64,000 bases of DNA, taken from assembly GCA_047634635.1 (NCBI GenBank), contig JBLIIE010000001.1:45357-109356 (forward strand), written 5' to 3'. A model generated the notes under the pieces. The model saw only the letters and a program-made list of their open reading frames with translations, was not told the DNA's origin and did no database searches. Made by a program: the position numbers and the translations under genes. Shown one piece after another: positions 1-9,105 of the stretch (its first letter is position 1; each line of letters starts with the position of its first letter). The DNA is from Granulosicoccus sp047634635 (GTDB lineage: Bacteria > Pseudomonadota > Gammaproteobacteria > Granulosicoccales > Granulosicoccaceae).

Positions 1-550
1 AAACTACGTGATGAACACGGCGGCTCGACACGCGAGTAGAGGACTGTTTTTGATCGCGCCAGTCCAGGCGATGAATCGACACTGGTATAGGGATCCCTTT
101 CACATCAATGTCGTCGACATCAGATGCACAAAGACGGATATCAGGCGACAATTGTTCTACAGCATCCACCGTGGCGACAATTTCATCGACTCTGGCAAAT
201 GCTGCGACTCGTGCGGCAATATTGACCGCGTGGCCGTACACGTCTCCGGCATCGGGAATCACTGAGCCTGTGTGAAATCCGACTCGTACTGCCACAGGCA
301 TTCCCAGGTGGGCCTGCTGAATTGATTTGGCTCCCATGAATGCGGCGTCACTAGAAGCGAAGCTTGCCAACACTGAATCGCCAACGGTGCGCAGCACTTC
401 ACCGCCATTTTCCCGCACAGCAAGTTTCATGGAGGCCAGACTCTGAGCAATCAGCTGATAAGCTTTCTCATCACCGACCCGTTCGTAAAGCACACCACTG
501 CCGCCTATATCAGCAAACAAAATAGTAAGTAAACGGGGGTTTAAGTTCAT
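1..550 (-). CDS. Class III adenylate/guanylate cyclase (partial at window edge)
   Basis: The reading frame starts at the ATG at 550 and runs leftward off the window, giving about 183 residues without a stop. The N-terminus has the cyclase homology domain pattern: LFADIGGSGVL carries the first metal aspartate, GGEVLRTVGDSVLASF the second aspartate loop, and VYGHAVNIAARV the conserved Asn/Arg region. By family knowledge such domains make cAMP or cGMP from ATP or GTP. There is no signal peptide or sensor domain before the cyclase domain, so any regulatory domain must be C-terminal and is outside the window. It is divergent from the oxygenase gene on the other side of a 77-bp gap. Family certain; nucleotide specificity unknown. 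Confidence 0.85.
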   Translation of the reverse strand, partial: MNLNPRLLTILFADIGGSGVLYERVGDEKAYQLIAQSLASMKLAVRENGGEVLRTVGDSVLASFASSDAAFMGAKSIQQAHLGMPVAVRVGFHTGSVIPDAGDVYGHAVNIAARVAAFARVDEIVATVDAVEQLSPDIRLCASDVDDIDVKGIPIPVSIHRLDWRDQKQSSTRVSSRRVHHVV

Positions 551-627
551 ATGACAATGGTAGCGCAGCTTCACCCACGAGACTGTTATAGTCGGTAATA
601 CACAAAGCGCAATATACGGTTATACAG

Positions 628-1479
628 ATGGCTGAGCTTTCCGCAGTAGATTTTACTGCCCCCGACGCAGAGGTGAAATTTGTTCAATCACTCAGAGACA
701 CTGGCTTCGGTGTGCTTAAAAACCACCCAATTCCTGAATCGGCAGTAAGCAGCATCTACAAACACTGGACAGAATTTTTCAACAGTGACATCAAAGATGA
801 TTACCTCTTTGATCCTGAAAAATACGACGGCTTCTTCCCTCGAGCGCTGGCAGAAACCGCAAAAGGGAACTCGGTTAGAGATATCAAGGAGTATTTTCAC
901 TTCTATCCTTGGGGTCGATGCCCTGACGCATTAAAAGCTGAACTCGACGAATATTACGATAACGCCGTGAATTTCGCCTCAACGTTGTTGTGCTGGGTCG
1001 AGGCACAGACACCTGCTGAGATTGCGTTAGGGTTCCGCGAACCACTTTCAAACATGATCAACGGAGGTTCGCAATCGCTATTGCGCGTGCTTCACTACCC
1101 ACCCCTTGGAGAGGATGTGGAGTCAGGCGCCATTCGAGCTGGAGCCCACGAAGATATTAATCTACTGACCTTACTACCAGCCGCTAACGAACCTGGATTG
1201 CAGGTCAAGGCCAAAGATGGGAGCTGGTTGGACGTGCCTTGTGATTTCGGCAACTTGATTATCAATATCGGAGATATGCTGCAAGAGGCCTCCGGTGGTT
1301 ACTTCCCATCAACAACACACAGAGTAATCAACCCGGAAGGGCATGACTCGACCCGAGCCCGCATTAGTCTTCCCCTGTTTCTCCATCCCAGACCCGATGT
1401 CGTGCTTTCCGAACGATATACGGCGGGTTCCTATCTACAAGAGCGATTGTCCGAACTTCGTAGTTCAGACAGCAAATAG
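628..1479 (+). CDS. 2-oxoglutarate/Fe(II)-dependent oxygenase, isopenicillin-N-synthase-like
   Basis: A 283-residue protein. The Fe(II) facial triad is visible as H174-x-D176 (GAHEDINLL) and H231 (STTHRVINP), and the 2-oxoglutarate-binding pair as R245-x-S247 (RARISLP). The N-terminal segment (residues 1-100) matches the DIOX_N part of plant-type and isopenicillin-N-synthase-like oxygenases. Such enzymes hydroxylate or desaturate small molecules using O2 and 2-oxoglutarate; the substrate cannot be told from sequence. The dehydrogenase gene follows after 42 bp on the same strand, so the two are probably co-transcribed and may act on the same compound (inference). Confidence 0.85.
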   Translation: MAELSAVDFTAPDAEVKFVQSLRDTGFGVLKNHPIPESAVSSIYKHWTEFFNSDIKDDYLFDPEKYDGFFPRALAETAKGNSVRDIKEYFHFYPWGRCPDALKAELDEYYDNAVNFASTLLCWVEAQTPAEIALGFREPLSNMINGGSQSLLRVLHYPPLGEDVESGAIRAGAHEDINLLTLLPAANEPGLQVKAKDGSWLDVPCDFGNLIINIGDMLQEASGGYFPSTTHRVINPEGHDSTRARISLPLFLHPRPDVVLSERYTAGSYLQERLSELRSSDSK

Positions 1480-1521
1480 TCACACAACACCCACCCACGA
1501 CAAACACGACAGGCAACAAAC

Positions 1522-2268
1522 ATGACACAAGTAGCCCTTGTAACTGGCGCAGGATCAGGAATCGGCCAACAAAGCGCTTTGGCTCTTGTTAACGCTGGAT
1601 TTCACGTGGTTCTCACTGGACGACGGGAATCCGCGCTAAACGAGACGATCGCACTTTGCGCATCATCTGAAAAGATGACGGCTATCAGTTGCGACGTGAC
1701 GCAAAGCGCTGCCGTGGATGCACTCTATGCACAGATAGAAGCGCAACATGGGCGACTGGACGTTTTATTCAATAACGCCGGAACCAATGTACCTGCCATG
1801 CCCATCGATGAGCTGACGGTTGAGCAATGGAAACTTGTGATAGATGTGAACCTTACGGGTGCCTTTTTAGCAGCACGCGGAGCATTTGCACTGATGCGTA
1901 AGCAATCTCCACAAGGCGGCCGCATCATCAATAATGGCTCTATCTCTGCATACGTGCCTCGACCCGGCTCAGTACCCTACACAGTCTCTAAACACGCGAT
2001 TACAGGACTAACTCGTACATTGTCTCTGGATGGGCGTGCATTTAACATTGCTTGCGGTCAAATCGACATCGGCAATACGGCATCTGACATGACCGAGCAA
2101 ATGAATTCAGGTGTGCCCCAGGCTGACGGTTCAATCAAGCCTGAGCCCACGATGGATACAAGCCACGTCGCAAATGCGGTAGTCAACATGGCGCAGTTGC
2201 CACTCGACGCAAACGTTCAATTCATGACGATAATGGCGTCAGCAATGCCATTCATAGGCCGCGGCTAA
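1522..2268 (+). CDS. Short-chain dehydrogenase/reductase (SDR)
   Basis: A 248-residue classical SDR. The nucleotide-binding motif TGAGSGIG is near residue 8, NNAG is in the middle, and the catalytic Ser and YTVSK follow. The glycine-rich loop is followed by GRR (TGRRESALN), which in this family usually favours NADP(H). It probably oxidises or reduces an alcohol or carbonyl related to the product of the adjacent oxygenase; this rests on co-orientation and a 42-bp gap only. Its stop lies 10 bp from the convergent end of the antiporter gene. Confidence 0.88.
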   Translation: MTQVALVTGAGSGIGQQSALALVNAGFHVVLTGRRESALNETIALCASSEKMTAISCDVTQSAAVDALYAQIEAQHGRLDVLFNNAGTNVPAMPIDELTVEQWKLVIDVNLTGAFLAARGAFALMRKQSPQGGRIINNGSISAYVPRPGSVPYTVSKHAITGLTRTLSLDGRAFNIACGQIDIGNTASDMTEQMNSGVPQADGSIKPEPTMDTSHVANAVVNMAQLPLDANVQFMTIMASAMPFIGRG

Positions 2269-2278
2269 GGTTCCGGAA

Positions 2279-3856
2279 CTAGCGGCTTAACTCAGCTGTC
2301 AGCTTATTCAAAGCGTGGGTTGCGAAATCGCGCCCCACGTCTTGATAAAGATAGAATGTCGCACAACCTAGGGCCTCCAACTCGGCAGCCTCATCGGGGA
2401 ATCGTACAGACACAGCAAGCGTATTCTGAAAATCAAGTTCTCTAGCGAGCTTTGCGACTCGTAAATTCTCTCGATGGTTACTCAGGCTGACCATAATCAG
2501 TTCGCAGTTCACAAGCTGCGTGTGCTCCCAAAAGTCTCTATCGGACGCATCACCATGTACGCAAGGCCAGCCATTGCCTGATCGCTCCAATGCGACAGCA
2601 TACTTCTCCTCAACACCCACTACATCCTGATGTCCAGCATCACGTAAAGCATCAAATGCTCCTCGTCCAACCCGCCCCATTCCCATAATCACAATATTGG
2701 CGGTTCCTAGTGATCCAATAGTTTCTTCAGGCAAACAAACGCTTCGCTCGTGCTGTCGCAACTTATCACCATACCGAATATAGAGGCTGTGAGCTTTGCG
2801 ATTGAGGGGTGTTGCCACAACATAGGAGAGAGCCATTGCTAATGCAACTGTGGTCAACCACTGCTCACCCAGAATTCCAGCTTCCTGAGCAATAACCGTC
2901 ACTATTAGCCCGAATTCACTATAGGTGAAAAGACTTAAACCAGATAGCCATCCTGTTCTTGCACGAAGACCAAATGCTGTTAATACACCAAAGTAGATTA
3001 GTGGTCTTAATGTAACCAGCATGGCAAGCACTATGGCGACATAGACAAGTTCAAGACTCGGTATGCCGTAATACCCGATTTGTAGAAAGAATCCTATGAG
3101 CAGTAAATTTTTCAAGCCTGCCAATTGGTCGTAAATTTCCTTCGCTTTTTTCGAATCAGCTCGCTCCAGCAACATACCCATGACCAATGCACCCAGCCCA
3201 GCTTTGAGATCAACAAACTCGAATAATTCTCCGGCACCAAATGCGGCGCCGATTCCTGCCAACAACAGTAGCTCACCATGACCGATGATCGGCAGGAGCT
3301 TGCGGATAACGGGAAGCAAAAGAGGCAGACCGAGCAGCAGCAGAGCCCACGGTGTCGGCAGGTAATCAGCTGTTACAACTAAATAAATAACGGCGAACAC
3401 ATCTTGCACAACGAGTATGCCAATGGCGATAGATGCATAGAAGGAGGTTGATTCTCCTCGCTCCTCGAATAACTTTATCGCAAGTACCGTGCTGGAGAAA
3501 GACAACGCGAACGCCAAAGTCCACGGTGCTGCCGCGTGATCGAAGGATAAAGGTGGATACACCATGCCAACTATGTAAATAACCGCAGTCGTTAACGGTA
3601 CCGCTATGACCATGTGCAGGATGGCTGAACCCCACACGTATTTCGGTTTTAAGGATGCAGGGTCTAGCTTTAGCCCAATGGTAAAAAGCAGCAACAGAAT
3701 GCCAGCATCAGCAAGTGGCGCCAACCCTTCACCAGAACCAATACCGATGGCGTTACTGACAAATCCAGCTAACAGATAGCCAAGCAATGGAGGATATCCA
3801 AACCGGCTAAATACCAGACCGGCAGCAAAAGCCACTGCTATTACTATGGGCTCCAT
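2279..3856 (-). CDS. Kef-type cation/proton antiporter with TrkA-N domain
   Basis: A 525-residue monovalent cation:proton antiporter-2 (CPA2) protein. Residues 1 to about 355 form roughly a dozen hydrophobic helices starting at the first methionine (IVIAVAFAAGLVFSRFGYPPLLGYLLAGF), and residues 380-525 form an NAD-binding TrkA-N/RCK domain with GMGRVGRGAFDAL and the acidic end of the second strand (VVGVEE). The family exports K+ or Na+ in exchange for H+ under control of nucleotide or glutathione binding. It lacks a C-terminal TrkA-C lobe. It ends the leftward gene run, 20 bp after the amidohydrolase. Ion specificity is not readable. Confidence 0.85.
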   Translation of the reverse strand: MEPIVIAVAFAAGLVFSRFGYPPLLGYLLAGFVSNAIGIGSGEGLAPLADAGILLLLFTIGLKLDPASLKPKYVWGSAILHMVIAVPLTTAVIYIVGMVYPPLSFDHAAAPWTLAFALSFSSTVLAIKLFEERGESTSFYASIAIGILVVQDVFAVIYLVVTADYLPTPWALLLLGLPLLLPVIRKLLPIIGHGELLLLAGIGAAFGAGELFEFVDLKAGLGALVMGMLLERADSKKAKEIYDQLAGLKNLLLIGFFLQIGYYGIPSLELVYVAIVLAMLVTLRPLIYFGVLTAFGLRARTGWLSGLSLFTYSEFGLIVTVIAQEAGILGEQWLTTVALAMALSYVVATPLNRKAHSLYIRYGDKLRQHERSVCLPEETIGSLGTANIVIMGMGRVGRGAFDALRDAGHQDVVGVEEKYAVALERSGNGWPCVHGDASDRDFWEHTQLVNCELIMVSLSNHRENLRVAKLARELDFQNTLAVSVRFPDEAAELEALGCATFYLYQDVGRDFATHALNKLTAELSR

Positions 3857-3876
3857 ACCCTATTTACAGCAACTTG

Positions 3877-5052
3877 TTATTCATTTAGCGGCATTGCTGA
3901 ATCTACAAGGTTAACCCAGTACTGGCACCCATACCGTATCGCCTCATCATTGAAGTCATATTCCGGGTGATGCAGGTTAGCTGACGTACCATTGCCGATA
4001 AACATAAAGGTCCCAGGGCGTTCATTCAGCATGAAGGAGAAATCTTCTGCACCCATCATGGGTACCCTCTGTGGATCAACCTTCTCGTGTCCCACGACCT
4101 TTCTGGCAACTTCGACAGCAAATTTTGTTTGAGCTTCATGATTGACCGTAGGCGGATAGCCATCTCGGTAATTAACCACAGCAGTTGCATTAAAGACTTT
4201 GGCAGTTTGTTCAGCAATATCAATGACCCGCTGTTTTGCATCCAGACGTACAGACTCATCAAAGGCTCGAAGAGTGCCACGCATCTTAACGCTTTGTGGA
4301 ATGACGTTATATGCGCAGCCCTCAACTTCCATGGTAGTTACTGAGACCACCACAGGGTCGATCGGTCGTATTCCGCGAGAAACAATACTTTGCAGCGCCA
4401 ATACAGTGTGGGAGGCAACGACAACTGGATCGATGCATGCATCCGGCATCGCCGCATGCCCACCCACACCCGTTACCAGAATATCGAATTCGTCGGCCGC
4501 AGCCATTAATGGACCCGGGCGCGTCGCAAACTCTCCAATGGGCAAATTAGGCATGTTGTGCATGCCATACACCTCGTTTATTCCAAAACGTTCCATCATG
4601 CCGTCCTGGCACATGGCCTGCCCGCCTGCTCCACCTTCTTCTGCCGGTTGAAAAATAACCACCACAGAGCCATTGAAATCACGAGAGTCCGCTAACGCGC
4701 GGGCTGCTCCAAGAAGCATCGCAGTATGTCCATCGTGTCCACAAGCATGCATTTTTCCAGCAGTTGTCGAGGCCCACTGCGCACCCGTGGCCTCGTTAAT
4801 CGGCAGAGCATCCATATCAGCTCTTAGCCCGATAACTTTACCAGAGCCTTGGCTGCGCCCTCTGATGACACCAACAACACCCGTTTGACCCACACCTTCG
4901 ACCACATCATCCAGGCCGAAATCGCGTAATTTATCCGCAACAAATTTTGCTGTTCGGTGCACGTCGTAACCGAGCTCGGGGTTTTGATGGATATCGCGAC
5001 GCCATGCTGTGATTTCTGGCAATAGGTTATCGAGTCGATCAGTGCTTTTCAT
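3877..5052 (-). CDS. M20 family amidohydrolase (hippurate / N-acyl-amino-acid type)
   Basis: About 391 residues from the ATG at 5052 (MKSTDRLDNLL). A longer frame from 5082 exists but overlaps the end of pyrE, so the ATG five bases past the pyrE stop is preferred. M20D motifs are clear: RADMDALPI, HACGHDGHTAMLLGAA (metal ligands), PAEEGGAGG (catalytic glutamate), MHNMPNLPIG and a final GAEDFSFML. The enzymes remove acyl groups from N-acylated amino acids such as hippurate. No signal peptide, so cytosolic. Its substrate is unknown; its place behind pyrCE is not a pathway link I recognise. Confidence 0.85.
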   Translation of the reverse strand: MKSTDRLDNLLPEITAWRRDIHQNPELGYDVHRTAKFVADKLRDFGLDDVVEGVGQTGVVGVIRGRSQGSGKVIGLRADMDALPINEATGAQWASTTAGKMHACGHDGHTAMLLGAARALADSRDFNGSVVVIFQPAEEGGAGGQAMCQDGMMERFGINEVYGMHNMPNLPIGEFATRPGPLMAAADEFDILVTGVGGHAAMPDACIDPVVVASHTVLALQSIVSRGIRPIDPVVVSVTTMEVEGCAYNVIPQSVKMRGTLRAFDESVRLDAKQRVIDIAEQTAKVFNATAVVNYRDGYPPTVNHEAQTKFAVEVARKVVGHEKVDPQRVPMMGAEDFSFMLNERPGTFMFIGNGTSANLHHPEYDFNDEAIRYGCQYWVNLVDSAMPLNE

Positions 5053-5056
5053 CGTG

Positions 5057-5752
5057 TTAGGCCTTTGGTTTGTAATCACCACCGTGATCTTTTGACCACG
5101 TTATCGGATCCTTCAAAAACGCCTCAACCTGCGTATGCGCCTCTTCAGAGAAATGTCCTGCTGCACGTGAAGCTGCCAGCACATCCCACCAGGTTGCCAG
5201 GTAATGCAGTTGTAAACCGGCTTTATCCAGATTTTCAGGAGTTTGATTGAAGATGTCGTAGTAGAAAACCACCAGGGTGTGACTCACAACCCCGCCAGCC
5301 TCACGAATGGCTTCAGCAAAACTAAGTTTGGAGCCGCCGTCGGTGGTCAGATCTTCAACGAGTAGAACTCTTTGCCCTTCGCTGATATCACCTTCTATGC
5401 GTGCATCGCGGCCAAAGCCTTTGGGCTTTTTCCGCACGTATTGCATAGGCAACTGCATCCGATCACTGATCCAGGCAGCAAAAGGAATTCCGGCTGTTTC
5501 GCCACCAGCGATGGCATCAAACGCCTCATACCCGGTATCACGTACCAACGTGGACACTGCAAAATCCATAAGCGTGGAACGAATCCGAGGATACGAAATC
5601 AACTTACGGCAGTCGATATAGACGGGACTTGCCAGTCCCGATGTAAAAATATACGGATCCTCAGGGCGGAAATGGACTGCCTTGATTTCCAACAGCATTC
5701 TTGCCGTAATGGCTGCCATCTCTTCTCGAGATGCGTAGGACGTATTGAACAT
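5057..5752 (-). CDS. pyrE: Orotate phosphoribosyltransferase
   Basis: A 231-residue protein that converts orotate and PRPP to orotidine 5'-phosphate in pyrimidine synthesis. FTSGLASPVYIDCRKLIS is the typical N-terminal substrate region and RVLLVEDLTTDGGSK is the PRPP-binding loop. That EDLTTDGGSK form of the loop is, as far as I recall, more familiar from alphaproteobacterial PyrE than from the DDVITAGTA form of enterics. It starts 2 bp after the pyrC stop, so the two steps of the pathway are translated from one message. Confidence 0.93.
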   Translation of the reverse strand: MFNTSYASREEMAAITARMLLEIKAVHFRPEDPYIFTSGLASPVYIDCRKLISYPRIRSTLMDFAVSTLVRDTGYEAFDAIAGGETAGIPFAAWISDRMQLPMQYVRKKPKGFGRDARIEGDISEGQRVLLVEDLTTDGGSKLSFAEAIREAGGVVSHTLVVFYYDIFNQTPENLDKAGLQLHYLATWWDVLAASRAAGHFSEEAHTQVEAFLKDPITWSKDHGGDYKPKA

Positions 5753-5754
5753 TA

Positions 5755-6798
5755 TTAAACTACCTGCCAGTAAATGTCGCGTGCGGGATCAAACGGAACA
5801 ACCCAATCATTGCCGACCGATATGCGCGGTGGAATCGGGGTTTTAGTATCGCTTTTCTGCAACGTTATAGTCTTTGAGTTGGGTTCTAGCCCGTACCACT
5901 TTGGGCCGTTCAATGATGCAAATGCTTCGAGCTTATCCAGTGCGTTGGCCTCTTCAAATACCGCAGCCAGACAAACCATCGTATTGGCTGCATTGAACAC
6001 GCCGGCACACCCACAATCACTTTCCTTGCTGCTACGCGTGTGTGGGGCACTATCAGTACCCAGGAAATAACGTTCGTCGCCACTGCACGCAGCCTTAACA
6101 AGCGCCTGACGATGCTCTTCACGCTTTACAATAGGCAAACAGTAGTAATGTGGACGGATGCCACCGACGAGCAGATGATTTCGGTTGATCATCAAATGGT
6201 GTGTCGTTAACGTTGCTGCCAGATTTTTATCAGAGCTTGCAACATAGTCAACGCCGTCTTTGGTCGTAACGTGCTCCATCACAATGCGCAGCTCAGGCAG
6301 CGTATTCCGCAATGGCACAAGAACCGTTTCGATAAAGCGCGCTTCACGATCGAAAATATCGACGTCACTATCAGTGACCTCACCGTGCACACACAGCGTG
6401 ACTCCATGCTTTGCCATAGCTTCAAGAACCGACATAACCTTATGGATGTCAGTGACTCCAGATGAGGAATTAGTCGTTGCACCTGCCGGATACAGTTTGA
6501 CCGCAACGATTGATCCAGCAGCAGCAGCGCTCACAACATCCTCAGGATCGGTAGTCTCAGTCAAATAGAGTGTCATCAAAGGTTTAAAAGACTGTGGCGC
6601 TCCACTTGCTGCAAGCGCGTTTTCAATTCTCGCCTTGTATTGCAGTGCATCGGCACCGGTTACCACTGGAGGGACCAAGTTGGGCATGACTAAGGCGCGA
6701 CCAAAGTGTTCAGCGGAACTACCAACAATGGCTGATAACATGTCGCCATCGCGAAGATGTAGATGCCAGTCATCAGGCTGGGTAAGCGTGATTTGCAT
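5755..6798 (-). CDS. pyrC: Dihydroorotase
   Basis: A 347-residue dihydroorotase of the short E. coli type (class II). The zinc-binding HLHLRDG lies at residues 12-18; the lysine expected to be carboxylated is in VAVKLYPAG; further metal histidines are in CVHGEV and MEHVTT, and the catalytic aspartate is in GTDSAPH. It closes carbamoyl-aspartate to dihydroorotate. It begins 11 bp after mntR and runs directly into pyrE, so pyrimidine genes and the manganese regulator appear to share a transcript. Confidence 0.95.
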   Translation of the reverse strand: MQITLTQPDDWHLHLRDGDMLSAIVGSSAEHFGRALVMPNLVPPVVTGADALQYKARIENALAASGAPQSFKPLMTLYLTETTDPEDVVSAAAAGSIVAVKLYPAGATTNSSSGVTDIHKVMSVLEAMAKHGVTLCVHGEVTDSDVDIFDREARFIETVLVPLRNTLPELRIVMEHVTTKDGVDYVASSDKNLAATLTTHHLMINRNHLLVGGIRPHYYCLPIVKREEHRQALVKAACSGDERYFLGTDSAPHTRSSKESDCGCAGVFNAANTMVCLAAVFEEANALDKLEAFASLNGPKWYGLEPNSKTITLQKSDTKTPIPPRISVGNDWVVPFDPARDIYWQVV

Positions 6799-6809
6799 GA
6801 ATTTATTTG

Positions 6810-7274
6810 TCAGGTGGTGGGGCGGCTAGCGTCGATTATGCGACGAAATGCTGCAAGTGTTTCTTCTGACACATGATGTTCGACTCCTTCGGAGTCAATT
6901 TTCGCGGTAACGTCGTTAACACCAATAGCCAGGAGAAACTGATAAACTACATTATGCCGTTCACGGCTGCTATCAGCCAAAGTCTTACCTTTGATCGTTA
7001 AGAATATTGATCTGTAAGGTTCACTGGTGACATACCCTTCGCGTTGCAAGCGGGCGATTGTTTTGCTTGCGCTGGGTTGTGATATACCCAGTCGCTCGGC
7101 CAATTCAACTAGCCGAGCTTCACCTTGAGAATCGATCAAGTCGTCAATGAGCTCTACATAATCCTCGGTGGACTCCATCTGATGAGCTTGGCGTACCACA
7201 GCAAAAGCCTCTGCTTGCTCATCAGGTTCTTGCAACGGCCTTTCTGCCGAACTCTTTGTAGAATCGAAACTCAT
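6810..7274 (-). CDS. mntR: Manganese-responsive regulator MntR (DtxR family)
   Basis: A 154-residue DtxR-family repressor. It aligns by eye along its length with E. coli MntR: DDYVELI-like DYVELIDDLI, a winged helix with LAERLGISQPSASKTIARLQREGYV, then ESRERH-like SSRERHNVVYQFLLAIGV and EGVEHHVSEETLAAF, which carries metal ligands of the dimerisation domain. With Mn2+ bound it should repress manganese uptake genes. The ABC transporter upstream (7361-10988) and the palindrome at 11025-11038 are the obvious target. It has the E. coli-like short form with no SH3-like third domain. Confidence 0.92.
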   Translation of the reverse strand: MSFDSTKSSAERPLQEPDEQAEAFAVVRQAHQMESTEDYVELIDDLIDSQGEARLVELAERLGISQPSASKTIARLQREGYVTSEPYRSIFLTIKGKTLADSSRERHNVVYQFLLAIGVNDVTAKIDSEGVEHHVSEETLAAFRRIIDASRPTT

Positions 7275-7360
7275 AGGTTTAGCGGTGTCTCTATTCGGGC
7301 TCCGGGTACTACCGTCAATTATGCCATGATCCTGTCCGGGTGATGCCAGTGATCCGCCAG

Positions 7361-8206
7361 TTACTGGGTGACCAGACGTCGCGCCAGTCTCTGTGTCTCA
7401 CGCATTCGCCGCACAAAGGCGACAATAAAAATCGCTGTGAGGATCAGTACGATAGTCGGTGCAGGTGCGCTGTCTAGATAGAAACTTAGGTATGCGCCAA
7501 TGAGCATCGAAGCGACACATACTGCCACTGACACGATCATCATATGACCAAAACTGCGAACGGTGAGAAATGCAATTGCACCCGGTGTAACCAACAGCGC
7601 TACTGCCAAAATAAGACCTACTGAGGTCAGAGTAGCTACGATAGTCAGTGACAAACTGATTAGCAGACCGTAGTGAAGTGCATTAGTGTTCAAGCCGATC
7701 GCTTTTGCCTGCGCTGGATCGAAAGCATGCAACAACAGATCCTTCCACTTCAGCAGTAGTGCTAACGATACGGCCAAACTAATCAGTCCGCTCGTCAGTA
7801 GGTCCTCTTTGCCGATGCCCAGCATGTTACCGAACAATACATGGTCGAGGTGTTCGTTGGTATGAATCGAGGTGTACATGATTATGCCGACTCCGAACAT
7901 TCCAGAAAACACGACACCCATGACGGTGTCTCGCTTGACCCGACTGTTCTCAGCCAAATAACCTGTCAGCACAGCACAGATCATCCCTGCTACAAAGGCA
8001 CCAATAATCAAAGGTATGTTTAGAATCCAAGCCAGAACCACTCCCGGCAAAGTGGCGTGGCTTACCGCATCACCCATCAATGCCCAACCCTTGAGCACTA
8101 GAAAGCAGGACAGCAATGCCGTTGGCGGCGCCACCAATAAAGCTATCCAGAACGCATTTTGCATAAAAACAAACTGAAAAGGCTGCAGCAGCGTGTCCAT
8201 GATCAT
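7361..8206 (-). CDS. sitD: Metal ABC transporter permease 2 (SitD-like)
   Basis: A 281-residue integral membrane protein of the ABC-3 permease family with about eight hydrophobic segments. The start overlaps the stop of the preceding permease in an ATGA, which argues for translational coupling and fixes the start at 8206. It includes the family region MGDAVSHATLPGVVLAW. Two permeases with one ATPase and one binding protein is the SitABCD arrangement for Mn2+/Fe2+ import. An 86-bp gap separates it from mntR downstream. Confidence 0.88.
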   Translation of the reverse strand: MIMDTLLQPFQFVFMQNAFWIALLVAPPTALLSCFLVLKGWALMGDAVSHATLPGVVLAWILNIPLIIGAFVAGMICAVLTGYLAENSRVKRDTVMGVVFSGMFGVGIIMYTSIHTNEHLDHVLFGNMLGIGKEDLLTSGLISLAVSLALLLKWKDLLLHAFDPAQAKAIGLNTNALHYGLLISLSLTIVATLTSVGLILAVALLVTPGAIAFLTVRSFGHMMIVSVAVCVASMLIGAYLSFYLDSAPAPTIVLILTAIFIVAFVRRMRETQRLARRLVTQ

Positions 8207-9105
8207 GTCGCGGACTCCTTAGCAGCTTGGCTACGGAGTTCGGCAAACCTGGGTCCTTTGATTGCTGCAGCAGCCTTGCGCCGACTTGAAAGCAAACCGT
8301 GTTTGGGTGCAAACACGAAAGCGCCCAGAAAAATCAGAGTCTGCAAGGTGACTATCACACCTCCAGTGGCACCGTCTAGAAAATAACTGATGTAAGCACC
8401 GGAAAAGCTGGTCAGCGTACCGATTGCCACCGACAGCATGATCAAGCGAGTAAAACGATCGCACAGTAGATAGGCAGTAGCTCCAGGGGTAACGACCATC
8501 GCGATAACAAGAAACGCACCGACCGTGATCATCGCCGCGACGACAGAAGCCGAGAGTAGGACAAAGAACAAAGCCTTTAGTAAGTCTGGCCGCAGCCCAA
8601 TGGTACGCGCATGATTCTCGTCGAAGAATGTCACCATCAAATCCTTCCACTTCGCCAGTAGTACTACCAATGAAACCACCCCGATCAGTACCAGTTGCAA
8701 GGTGTCCTCCGGTGTAATCGCTAGGATGTTACCCATCACGATAGTCTGGATACTTACCGCCATCGGATTGATCGAGACCATGAATAGGCCAAGGCCAAAA
8801 AATGACGTGAAAATAATACCAATGATCACATCGATCTTGAGGCCTGAGCGCTCACTGAGAAAAAGCATAGCTGCAGCAGCTAATCCGCCAGCAATGAACG
8901 CACCCACCGAGAACGGCAAACCAAGCATGAATGCCCCTGCAACACCGGGCACAACAGAATGGCTCAGCGCATCGCCTATCAACGACCAGCCTTTGAGCAT
9001 CAGGTAACACGAAAGGAAGGCACATACCCCCCCTACCAGAGCGGAAACCCACATGGCGTTTACCATGTAGCCGTAACCAAACGGCTCAAACAGATAATCG
9101 ATCAT
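8203..9105 (-). CDS. sitC: Metal ABC transporter permease 1 (SitC-like)
   Basis: A 300-residue ABC-3 family permease with about eight transmembrane segments. IGDALSHSVVPGVAGAF is the characteristic loop shared with its neighbour. Start and stop both form four-base ATGA overlaps with the adjacent genes, so the transporter is translated as one coupled unit. The charged C-terminal tail of about 40 residues is cytosolic. It forms the membrane channel for Mn2+ or Fe2+ with the second permease (family knowledge). Confidence 0.88.
   Translation of the reverse strand: MIDYLFEPFGYGYMVNAMWVSALVGGVCAFLSCYLMLKGWSLIGDALSHSVVPGVAGAFMLGLPFSVGAFIAGGLAAAAMLFLSERSGLKIDVIIGIIFTSFFGLGLFMVSINPMAVSIQTIVMGNILAITPEDTLQLVLIGVVSLVVLLAKWKDLMVTFFDENHARTIGLRPDLLKALFFVLLSASVVAAMITVGAFLVIAMVVTPGATAYLLCDRFTRLIMLSVAIGTLTSFSGAYISYFLDGATGGVIVTLQTLIFLGAFVFAPKHGLLSSRRKAAAAIKGPRFAELRSQAAKESAT

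Noticed and set aside
3366..3635. Open frame inside the antiporter gene on the same strand
   Set aside because: It is out of frame within a complete, conserved gene and has no own ribosome-binding site.
4199..4651. 150-codon plus-strand frame within the amidohydrolase gene
   Set aside because: Antisense shadow of a well-supported M20 gene.
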